Below, piece by piece: positions 11,280 to 64,000 of a stretch of DNA of 64,000 nt (positions are counted from its first letter, which is position 1; the number at the start of each line of letters is the position of its first letter). The notes beneath the pieces were generated by a model. It worked only from the letters and a program-made list of their open reading frames with translations. It did not search any database and was not told the origin of the DNA. The position numbers were made by a program, and so were the translations under genes. Source of the stretch: Nilaparvata lugens (taxonomy: Eukaryota > Arthropoda > Insecta > Hemiptera > Delphacidae); the NCBI RefSeq assembly GCF_014356525.2, contig NC_052511.1, positions 51,272,068 through 51,336,067 on the forward strand, written 5' to 3'.

Positions 11280-13469
11280 CAATGTTGGATCAGACATCGG
11301 ACCGTGAATGGTATAGAAATGGTATATCGTAAATCTGGTCTTATGTTGGAAGAGTTGGAACAACTTGAGGTTCAACACTAAGGTCCGACAATATTGATAA
11401 AACGATCCAACAAGTTGTACGACGAATCGGATAGTGTTCAGAGCTGCCAGATTTCAAAGTAGCCAGACAACCTGTGAGCTAAATGTGAGAGACAAAGAAA
11501 GAGTGTAGGTCATTTTGAAACCAGCATGAAAACTGCAACAGTTGGCTCCTATTCTTGTAAGAAATAACATCGCCCATAAAGCCCAGTGCGGCAAATTAAG
11601 GTTTGCATAGACTATACGAATTTACATAAAATCCTTGAAATTAGCATATTTATTTTATAATTTGTAATTTTTTTCTATATAATGAATAAAATAATTTATA
11701 AATTATTCGAAATTCACATACAAAACTTGACTGTTGACACGGTATAAAATGAAACAAGTGAGTAAAAAATCAACAAACAATTTATCAAATGTACAGTGCA
11801 ATCACATAATATAGTTTATGGTATTTACAATAATGTATTAACAAAATAATTCTATCTGTTCCCATTTAAGTCACAATTCCAGCTTCATATTGAATTAAAA
11901 ATATGCCTTTTCCATCCTGTATAAATCAGTCTTTCATCAATGAAAACAGAATAACATACTTTAACATTTTTCTTGCAAACGTCCATTCCTACCGGTGGGA
12001 TTCGAACCCACTACCAGGTAGCGCTAGCAGACTCAATGGTGTGACGCCTTATATTTTACATACTCCAACTTCTTGATATTATTCTAGACGTATTTATTGA
12101 AGATTCTTGAGAAATTTACTAGCCAAGCACGTTTTGGCAACATATGGAACAATTCTATCTGTTCTAGAATTTGTTCCAAAGATGTTCAACTAAATACGTA
12201 GGTTACGTTAGCTACTAGAATAGTATATTTATGGGTCGGTTATTAGGAACTAAAGCGTAATTGGCTATGAAAGTTCTTGAGAATTGTTCACAAATATGGC
12301 TCTTGATGTATAAAATTCAAAGTACAAGAAACATGAATCAGAATAGTTATCGGTTATCAGAACTGTTAACTGTTATTAACAGTTATCAGAATAGATCAAG
12401 AAAAAGCATAACAATGTTATGCAAATTTGAGTGATTTAAATATTTATGCTATGGCATTGAATCAGAGACTAAGTACCTACGATAAAACTATACATTAACA
12501 ACATTTGATGAGAAATTTCCAGAGTTATATATTTCATGTCTTTTTACTTCAAAGTACAAAATATACATATAAATTCAATCAATTTCACACCAATTTGTGG
12601 CTTGTCGATTCATTACTGATAATTAGAGTGAACTGATATTATTTCTATCATTAAAACTATTACTGTCATTTGCAAGAAAACTAATAGAATTTAACCGCCC
12701 TAATATGTTGTCATCTAAGAAAACTAATGTACAAATCTGATGCCAAAATGGCGTCATTCTACGGTGGTCAGATTCAACTGGATTTCCATGCAACTGATCT
12801 TAGAATATTTTTATCTGAGCACATACAATAAAAGTAGTTTTTATATCGTATCTTAACGGAGACACCAGCAAAATTAAAATTTAAATAGCTCTCAATAAAA
12901 GTAACACCATATAAATTATTTGTAAATCAAAACAATCAATATACTATACATTTTCTAAACATTCTAAAACAAGTAAAAATTTGTACAAAACTAAAACTAC
13001 TTTTCAAAATAAAACTACAAACTATTGGAATGGAAATAAATTCCAACACCGGTTGGTACATTACAAAATAAAAAATACATTTACAAAGAAATTACAATAA
13101 AGCAAAAGCTGTATTCACAGTTTATATACCTTGATATGCACCACCCACTTTAATCTACGATTACAATGAGGTATGGTGGCATCTATTATAATGCGTTACG
13201 GTACATTCCGGGTTTAAACGAACAGCTAATCAATCTCCGTTCAAACTGAGATGGTGCATATGGACCTTTAGGTTCAGTTAAATCGTTTCTAAATTGCTGC
13301 TGAGCCGTTTGGGAAAAACTGTATTAGGGTGGAATTCATTCAACCTCTTGTCTATTTATTCAATCATTCAGAATCACACAACTTATAGAAGAGCACCACC
13401 GGCTTAATCCTAAAACGGTTCAACTTCTAATTAATACAACAGTTCAAAAATATAGCTAGATTATTCACC
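11280..13469. other. AT-rich intergenic DNA between SmD2 and IRE1
   Basis: No supported gene. The only structured piece is a tRNA-like stretch at 11983-12050, listed separately. The last 350 bases are a little richer in GC. Confidence 0.5.
11983..12050 (-). repeat. tRNA-like stretch, probable SINE head
   Basis: On the minus strand the sequence carries GTGGGTTCGAATCCCACC, a B-box-like TpsiC arm closed by GTGGG/CCCAC, preceded at tRNA-like spacing by a possible D-arm region. No full cloverleaf can be closed, so it is read as a tRNA-derived repeat rather than a tRNA gene. Confidence 0.45.
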
Positions 13470-13689
13470 TACAGTGAGCTCCCCGTTATAATGGCAGTGT
13501 TTGATTAGCAATGGTATTGCTATCCTTGTCTATCATTCAACAAAGCGGATAGCGCTATCTTTTTCTCGATCTGCTCAGTTGCCAGATCGTCTTTTAACAA
13601 TGTAGAATTAATAATTAACAAAATATTCCATCTTAATTATGAATTTATTGAAAAATATAATTTCTTGCTCAATAAAATATACCTAATTG

Positions 13690-15172
13690 ATTATTCGATT
13701 GTATGGTATGAGATGTGGTATTTCTCCATAATTGAAAGAATAAGACGTTGATGTTGTCAATGCCACTTTAATTTGAAATTAAAGCTTAAAGCTGAAATTA
13801 AAAAAACGCCACAACTATATCATTCGCAGATGACACTGCAGCTATTTTCCATGGGGAATCTTGGACTGGGGTACATGAAATTGCAGAACAGAACTGTTTG
13901 CTCATAAAAAATTGGTTGGAAAGAAACACCCTGAGCCTGAACATTGAAAAAACCAATTACATCACCTTCGCATTCAATACAACTGGTAAACCTGATGAGA
14001 ATTTAAATCTGAAACTCCACTCAAACTGCAACAATAACTGCACCTGCCCTACTATAAAAAGAGTCAAAAGTACCAAATATCTAGGTGTCCAAATAGATGA
14101 AAATTTGAAGTGGGACATACACATAAAATTTATTTGCAGAAGAATGAGATATCTATCCTATAAATTCTACGAAGCAAAAAAAATTCTGAACTCAAAACAT
14201 CTAAAAATGGTTTACTTTGCACTGGTCCAGTCCATAATTCAGTATGGTATATCCGTATGGGGGGGCTGTTATAATTCTCACTTAGAAGAGCTTTTCATAA
14301 TTCAAAAATCAATAATCAAAACAATTTTAAATAAACCCAGACTTTACCCAACCGACTTGACTTTCAAAGAGTTTAATGTGTTAACAGTTAGGCAGTTGTA
14401 CGTAATAAATGTAGCGAAATATATAATCAAACATAAAGCTAATTTTCCTTGCACAAATAACACAATCAATAACCTGTACAATCTGAGACCTCCTCAAATA
14501 AGTATCTTATGTACAATACAAACATTGAAACCATCAGAAGACAACTTATATATTTAAGCACTAAATTGATAAATAAAATTCCTGAAGAATATATCTGCTG
14601 CGCAAAATTGACTAAAAAAATAAAACATGATATTAGTATTTGGATTAAAACGAACTATTTTTTCTACCTGTAAATTAAACAAAGTAAAAGAGGAACTTAG
14701 TGTTTTTGTGTGCTCACTTACCAATCTAGTGTGGACCTTTTTATTATTTTTCTTTATTAAATTAACTATCCTATCATCCCACCTCACCTTTTTTCCTAAT
14801 CCTTTATTTTCCCTCTCAAGGATTGAAAGCCTTCCTAGTACATGGGTACCATAGTTGGAAGAGCTTCAATCCCACCCCTTTACACCAAATTCTGAATTAG
14901 CATCTTGTACGGACATTTTTGTTTTTTTTTTGTACTAATTTTGCTAGTTGTTTATTCTTGTTGTAATTTAATATTACTTGTATTTTATGTATGTGTGTAA
15001 AGGAAAATAAATTGAAATTGAAATTGAATTTATTCGAAAATTAATTCATCTTACAGAACCAGGTTTCATGGTAACACCTACCACATCTTACAAACCTGGT
15101 TCTGTAAGATGAATTAATTTTCGAATAAATTAAAGTGGCATTGACAACATCAACATCATTATTCTTTCAATA
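13690..15172. mobile_element. insertion inside the MITE, with inverted ends
   Basis: GTTGATGTTGTCAATGCCAC near 13751 faces its complement near 15134. AATTCATCTTACAGAACCAG at 15043-15062 faces its complement near 15095-15120. The last pair forms a 90-bp hairpin (15033-15133). A decayed relative lies at 26332-26450. The central part is occupied by a LINE fragment. Confidence 0.6.
13800..15034 (+). mobile_element. 5'-truncated LINE, reverse transcriptase 3' part
   Basis: The frame opens at about 13818 with ISFADDTAA, so the copy starts just before the RT catalytic motif. It runs through KYLGVQIDENLKW and QYGISVWGG to a stop at 14557. The 3' end is a (TTGAAA)n tail at about 15010-15034 after an AATAAA. 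Such a tail suggests a Jockey/CR1-group element different from those in the SmD2 intron. Confidence 0.85.
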
Positions 15173-15316
15173 ATTGATTATTTTAAACGAGAATAAACAG
15201 TTAATACTACATCAATAAACCGGTATCATCAGTCAGTAGACAAGATTGACAAGACAGATGATCGGCAACGTTGTTCTATCTTTCTCCACTGCCATTATAA
15301 CGTGGACCTCACCATA

Positions 15317-15774
15317 GGAATTTATCCAAGTAAGCTTCTCTTCCTTTTCATTTTCAATCATAAGAAATTTTCTGTGTGGCAAATTGACAGGTTGAACTGG
15401 ACCATAATTGACAAGGAGTATTTAGACAAGGTCAACATTTTGTATTCCACTAACAAGTCATGTAACTTGATTTCAAAAATAATATTTTGCTCAAAGACGT
15501 GTAAGTGCTTCACCACAATTACAACCATATTTACAATCGCTTGCAGATTACAAAATAGACGCAACGCAGCATAGACACAAAACCTAATCGACATTAGATT
15601 TGAAAGTAATACAGTACCACATTTCTCACGTTCCTATCAATGTTTTCCCTATCTCTTATTATCAAAATACGATTATTTTTGGTCCCTAGGGAACTAAGAT
15701 TAGTTTACTCCCGAGAGAAAATATATTACTCCAGTATTCTGTATTTTGGATACAGTAGGTGGGAGAGAAATCCA
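15317..15774. other. unassigned intergenic DNA
   Basis: AT-rich, no coding signal, no repeat recognised. Confidence 0.4.
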
Positions 15775-15862
15775 TGCACTCGGCAGGACTTGAACCCACG
15801 ACAACCTGCATCAAATTAAAGAATGACAACGCATTATCTCACTAAGCAATCGCTGCCCACAG
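15775..15862 (-). repeat. tRNA-like stretch, probable SINE head
   Basis: On the minus strand it begins GGCAGCGATTGCTTAGTGAG (A-box-like) and ends with GTGGGTTCAAGTCCTGCC (B-box-like) before the sequence leaves the tRNA pattern. The extra bases in the middle and the imperfect acceptor stem argue against a working tRNA gene. Confidence 0.45.
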
Positions 15863-16027
15863 ACACTTTCTCTCTCTCTTTTTCGTTCTCTCTTTCAATT
15901 TAATTCTTTTTATCATTTGTCACAGGCTAAACAACAGTACGCATTGAAATTAGTAACGTAAATTGAAAACATAAAAATTATAACATTCATAAAGTTGAAC
16001 TTGATAAAATAGTGATATATCACTACC

Positions 16028-16033
16028 TTTATT
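16028..16033 (-). terminator. candidate IRE1 poly-A signal (AATAAA)
   Basis: First canonical AATAAA downstream of the IRE1 stop on the minus strand, 0.7 kb away. A nearer variant ATTAAA lies at 16645-16650. Which one is used cannot be decided here. Confidence 0.3.
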
Positions 16034-16130
16034 CTTTTCTTTCCTCCTATTTGTTCTACAAGAGAATCTATCTCCCAGACGATGGCCCAGTGGCTTTCCA
16101 AGTCGCTTACTAGCTAGGCTACGTTGGTCT

Positions 16131-16314
16131 AGGCATCCACACTCTAATGTGACCATTTGTGGATGCTCGGCTGGCCACTCGCCTTCGCTCGACAAAAATC
16201 GGCGCGATGGCAAGCGAAGGCCAGTGAAGGCGAGCGCTGGCAAACCAATCATCCACACTCTGGCGCTCGTCGTCATTTGTACGCATTGGGCGAAAGTGTG
16301 GATGCGGCTTAACC
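16131..16314. mobile_element. short inverted-repeat element with GCATCCACACT ends
   Basis: GGCATCCACACTCTAATG at the left faces AGTGTGGATGCGGCTTAA at the right. The interior is GC-rich with repeated GGCGAGCG/CGCTCGCC pieces. A non-autonomous DNA element is the simplest reading. Confidence 0.55.
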
Positions 16315-16376
16315 TTTACCGAGCGAGCAAAGTCGAACGAAGCTATAATAATAATAATGATATTATTACGTTGTAT

Positions 16377-16629
16377 CATAGAGAAACAATAGCATAAGTA
16401 GATATCCCATGGTAAAGGACGTTTATGTCGCAACTTTTACTGTTATCTCAAGTCGATTTTTACTGTTTTGATGGGGTGAGAGTGTATGAACGGCACAATA
16501 TGAGAGTCACACAGCTTCACAGGAAAGAACTACGAACTACGTGGACTATCAGTTTGAGATAACAGTAAAAGTTGCGACATAAACGCCCTTTACCATGGGA
16601 TATCTACTTATGCTATTGTTTCTCTATGG
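16377..16629. mobile_element. MITE, CATAGAGAAACAATAGC family (complete copy)
   Basis: Inverted ends of about 80 bp: CATAGAGAAACAATAGCATA at the left, TATGCTATTGTTTCTCTATG at the right, both running into ACTTTTACTGTTATCTCAA. Flanks show TTGTAT on both sides (16371-16376 and 16630-16635) as a possible target duplication. It lies just beyond the IRE1 stop codon, so it may be in the 3'UTR. Diverged or broken copies lie at 18640-18700, 18920-18965, 19033-19076, 19856-20404, 21070-21125, 21450-21495 and 30522-30951. Confidence 0.85.
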
Positions 16630-16738
16630 TTGTATTAAACCGCATTTAATGAGCACAGCTCAAACGGTCAAATTAATATAGGGGATTTCCCTCCTATACA
16701 CTGTGATTTTCAAAAATACAAATATAACTTAATCTACT

Positions 16739-60699
<43,961 letters not shown>

Positions 60700-61060
60700 A
60701 TTGAAATTGATTTATAAGCAGGTATTCCAGTCATAATATGATGACAATTACTCATTAGCGGCAGTAGAGTTTCTAATTACAAGATTATAGTGAATCAATA
60801 GTTAAAAACATTTAAATTTAATAAATAAATACAATAAATTGAATTCAACACACTGTCATGTCTTGTAAATAAACATCAGCAGAAATTGTCAATGATGACT
60901 GAATAACAAAATATATGCCCAGTACAGGTGCACAGAACCGTGCGAGGCAAGCGTCCGTCAGTGTGCGTTTCACACATGCCTCAGCATTCAAAAAGCTATC
61001 CGACACAAGCACATAGAGAATGTCCTTGACTTTCAAGCTGTTGACATCTCATAGGTAGAA
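60700..61060 (-). promoter_or_regulatory. IRE1 5' flank
   Basis: Upstream of the start codon. 60845-61036 is locally GC-richer and has an open minus-strand frame without recognised domains; it may be 5'UTR. No ERSE or UPRE-like box seen. Confidence 0.3.
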
Positions 61061-61159
61061 AGTCAGAAAGAAAGAGACTAGAGGAAAGAGAAAGGTTGTT
61101 AAAGAGATGAGAATATAATGAATGATCAAAAAAAGGAATAAGATTAATGGAGAAAGATG

Positions 61160-61378
61160 ACTGTTCATGTTATAAACAGTGGAGAAGAATGGGAGACAGC
61201 TTTGCCAATTCTCTGCCTTGCTTGCAATTGCTTTTTGTGGAGAATATCCGATACTGGTATATCTGATGTAATATCAACTATATTTTATCGCCAAGGAAAT
61301 ATACTTTTCAATGATTCGATTAACAATTATCTCTATGATTAAGATTGAATATTCTGTTGATAAATTACCAGATATTAT
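61160..61378. repeat. CTATAGTGAGGTCCACG MITE fragment
   Basis: TGTTCATGTTATAAACAGTG and GATACTGGTATATCTGATGT match inner parts of the family. Confidence 0.5.
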
Positions 61379-61617
61379 TTTTTTTTTTTGAATTTATTAT
61401 TTTGATAAATAGTTTGAACTTCTCAGCTTTGTTTTGAATTAGTGCGGCGAGCTGAGTAAGGCAAGTGATGAATTATCTCTATGATTGAGATTGAATATTC
61501 TGTTGATAAATTACCTGATATTATTATTTTTTTTTGGAATTTATTATTTTGATAAATAGTTTGAGCTTCTCAGTTTTGTTTTGAATTAGTGCGGCGAGCT
61601 GAGTGTAGCAAGTGATG
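61325..61617 (+). repeat. tandem duplication, 146-bp unit
   Basis: AATTATCTCTATGATT starts at 61325 and 61471. Both units end in GTGCGGCGAGCTGAGT, GCAAGTGATG; few differences. Confidence 0.92.
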
Positions 61618-62076
61618 CCATCTCCAATAAGTAGTTCTAATATGTGTTTTCCTGTTTCTCTGTGCAGTCTGAAGAGATTTAGTTGCAATTTTGAAGTGCA
61701 TGGAACAATACAGCTTGTGATGTGTCTTTAGAAATAGTTCAGTTGCAATTCGCTTGTTGGATGTCAAGTTTTATGGTCATTGTGGTCCATGTTCAATTTA
61801 CATCATACTATCCCTCCATTGTAAAGTCAATAGAAAGTCTGTCGGTAATCAATCAATTATTATCGTTATTAAGAGCAGAACTTATTCATGTGTGAAGAGT
61901 TGAAGTATGTTTTATGTAAATAAATCATGATATCACAAGTTGAACAGTCACAACCACAGCAAAACTAAAAATACCTGAAAAATCGACTGCTCAAATTTGA
62001 TTCATAATTATTCTACCTGGGATTCTGTTTCTGGAATCACCTATGGATTCTGACTCTCAAATTCTACCTCAATAAG

Positions 62077-63110
62077 CAGTAGCGGCTCGTGATCTTCTAG
62101 CTTGGGGGTTCAACCTCATGATCTATTGGAGAGAAAGGTCAATAGGATATAGAGTATTGCGCATAATCAAGTGTAAAGGTGATCAATAATAATTACACCC
62201 CAAAGATTGAGCTTATTTTCTACAAATATAAATTTTTTGTCTTGTTCATATTTTTCTTGTTTGATTTTTACTTCGGGAGTTGGTCACCATTATGTTTTAT
62301 TTTACACCTACCCTCAATATTAATATTGTTTGTATTTAACAAATACTGAACCTTATTCATATTTCTTCATCAAAATGCTGTTACGGAAACACAATAAATT
62401 ATATCACACTCTCACTAAAAGAAAATGGACACACTAGAAATACTCACAAATACACAAAACACACTAGAAATTACTATATTCTTCTACACGCAAAACAAAT
62501 TTATATAACAAAAAATGCAGTGAGATCTATCACAACTGTATACAGTGTATACCCGTAACCATACCATATAACCTCAAAACTGTAATGCTTAGGCTACTTC
62601 TTGTTTATCGCTTTTTTACTGTTTACTGCCACCAAATTTAAATTTACTGGTTATAAGCAAATTCAAGATGGCACTGTATCCATATCACGAATACTCACGA
62701 TTCATTCCGAGGTTTACCGAATGCTTCACTTGCCTCGGCTAGGTTCGGCTACTCTCGGATGAACTCGTGCAAACTTGGTTCAGACAGGATTGTGAACCAA
62801 ATCCATGGTAGCAAGCCGATTCCCCTCCTCCGTTCCACTACCATACCCAGCCCTGTTTTTGGGTTCACATCGGGAAATGAACACTGCTTTCCACCTCCAC
62901 CCATCCCGTCATTCCATTCGGTGCTGTTTCAAGCAAGCCGGGTTCTCAGGCACCGGCCGCAAAACATCGACATTAAGTTTACGAGGATGAAATGTTGTGA
63001 TGTAATTTAATGAGTATGAAATAGAAATATAATTATTTGAGTTGCAAATTCATCATTGTGTAGGAAGTTGATTCAATGAACCATTGAACACATAGGACGA
63101 GCCGCCACTG
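62077..63110. mobile_element. non-autonomous hAT element with exact 8-bp target duplication
   Basis: Left end CAGTAGCGGCTCGT, right end ACGAGCCGCCACTG, the hAT-type CAGTGGCGGCTCGT terminus. TCAATAAG occurs at 62069-62076 and at 63111-63118, an 8-bp duplication. The 1034-bp interior has no transposase frame; 62690-62990 is GC-richer and may derive from host or other DNA. Confidence 0.9.
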
Positions 63111-63118
63111 TCAATAAG

Positions 63119-63347
63119 GTGAATTATTACTGTGTATGGTCAAGAGAAATCAATTGCTTGATGAGTATTTTTTTCAATTCCAAGCATTTTGAAATTTTGC
63201 TGATGGTTCGTGACTGTAGAAGTAAATATTTTCAATTTCCTTATTCAATTGACTCATCATGTTTGCTCAACCCTCAAACCCGCAATGCACAACGAATCTT
63301 GAAACAGCTTCACCCAATGCACCTTCAGCACAGATATTTTGGCTCAC
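63119..63347. other. flank of the hAT element, unassigned
   Basis: No feature recognised. Confidence 0.4.
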
Positions 63348-63410
63348 CTTCATGCCTCGGCGCATAGCATATTGACGGGCGTCAATGCATGCCTCATCCG
63401 AGGCAAACGT
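63348..63410 (-). other. exon-like 63-bp stretch, unassigned
   Basis: On the minus strand it lies between tactcacag and AAG|gtgagc and is open as TFASDEACIDARQYAMRRGM. The residue pattern is loosely like FAR1/MULE-type zinc-finger starts, but 21 residues are too few. It could belong to a gene or transposon beyond the window edge. Confidence 0.25.
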
Positions 63411-63419
63411 CTGTGAGTA

Positions 63420-64000
63420 ATCCGCTTAAGTCACAGCCTTCTGAACAGTAAGGGAAAAGTGTTCATAAATTTTAATAATACGTGAAATATTATTTGGAAT
63501 ACTATTTTTGACAATAATTATAATATTTTTATTCAAATCCATTTCCACAGAAAATGTTTTATTTTTGAAACTATTTGTCATTGATATTTTGAATTTGTCC
63601 AGCTGTTTCGCGGTGAACCGTTGATCAGCTGCTAACCTCACTTTTCAAGTTTCAGATTCAGATAAAACCAAAACTGTAACTGAACAAGTAGATACAAAGC
63701 GCGACATGACCGTTTGATTCTTTTGTGTTAAAATTGTTGAATTTATTCCTTTTTTGCATGATTTCTTTTAAATTGAATGTGCTTTTAATAATTATTAATC
63801 TGAAAAATCAGCACTCATCTGTGACGCAAGTATGTGTAGTTGAATGCTATTCTATTGTAACTTTTGGTGCAGTGTATAAACGTTTATTGCTTTTTTAAAG
63901 TAATTTTTGAGAATACCCATGCTTATTTTAATATTTTATTTGTTCAAAGGCGTAAATAAATTGTATTGTTTCCAAACTGATGTCTTTGTATACATCCAAA
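63420..64000. other. unassigned AT-rich DNA at the window end
   Basis: No gene or repeat recognised. Confidence 0.4.

Larger units (their letters stand above)
13470..15316. mobile_element. TGAGGTCCACGTTATAATGG-type MITE interrupted by nested insertions
   Basis: Left end CAGTGAGCTCCCCGTTATAA at 13472-13491, right end TATAACGTGGACCTCACCAT at 15296-15315, with MITE body inside both. The body is broken at about 13690 and resumes at about 15165; ATTGATTATT occurs at both junctions as an apparent target duplication. The insert is itself an element with inverted ends that contains a LINE fragment. Confidence 0.8.

Noticed and set aside
60845..61036. 63-codon minus-strand frame as a separate gene
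   Set aside because: No motif, no supporting splice sites, and it lies where 5'UTR or promoter of IRE1 is expected.

Overview
The window reads as a piece of a large, repeat-rich arthropod nuclear genome. Two protein-coding genes can be reconstructed exon by exon, and both resemble insect orthologues. The AT-rich introns carry many LINE, mariner and MITE families of the kind common in hemipterans. A planthopper-like hemipteran is my guess from repeat style only; no species marker was seen.

Left part (about 1.0-10.5 kb, + strand): the gene for the core spliceosomal protein SmD2. Its ATG is split by the first intron (A at 1055, TG at 1569-1570). The second intron (1700-9557) is 7.9 kb and is packed with three antisense LINE copies and a 714-bp long hairpin. 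The 3'UTR carries three copies of a GATCCTAGATCTACGATC-type repeat.

From 60.7 down to 16.7 kb (- strand): a 44-kb, 17-exon gene for IRE1 (ERN1), the ER stress sensor kinase/endoribonuclease. I traced signal peptide, lumenal sensor, transmembrane helix, linker, kinase and KEN RNase through splice sites whose phases all agree. The one exception is exon 10 (34165-34339), which needs one extra base. The restored frame gives 997 residues with an unusual, highly charged C-terminal tail of about 120 residues. SmD2 and IRE1 converge tail to tail, with about 6 kb of repeat-filled DNA between them. SmD2 acts in the spliceosome; IRE1 performs unconventional cytoplasmic splicing of XBP1-type mRNA and mRNA decay. 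I see no functional coupling beyond proximity.

The IRE1 introns hold a mariner with a DD41D spacing (26532-27856, TA target duplication), two relatives of another mariner with long inverted ends, a 1.83-kb (GT)n-type array, and kilobase-scale polypurine blocks. They also hold tandem minisatellites, tRNA-derived SINEs and at least six hairpin MITE families, several nested inside each other. Upstream of IRE1 (61-64 kb) lies a non-autonomous hAT element with an exact 8-bp target duplication, a 146-bp tandem duplication and one unassigned exon-like stretch.

Most notable for follow-up: an array of six palindromes TGATACnGTATCA spaced 20 or 21 bp apart (two helical turns) at 20423-20538; the SmD2 intronic hairpin as a possible siRNA source; IRE1 splice acceptors that lie in duplicated or minisatellite sequence; and the IRE1 tail and frameshift. 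No clearly new multi-gene system was found.
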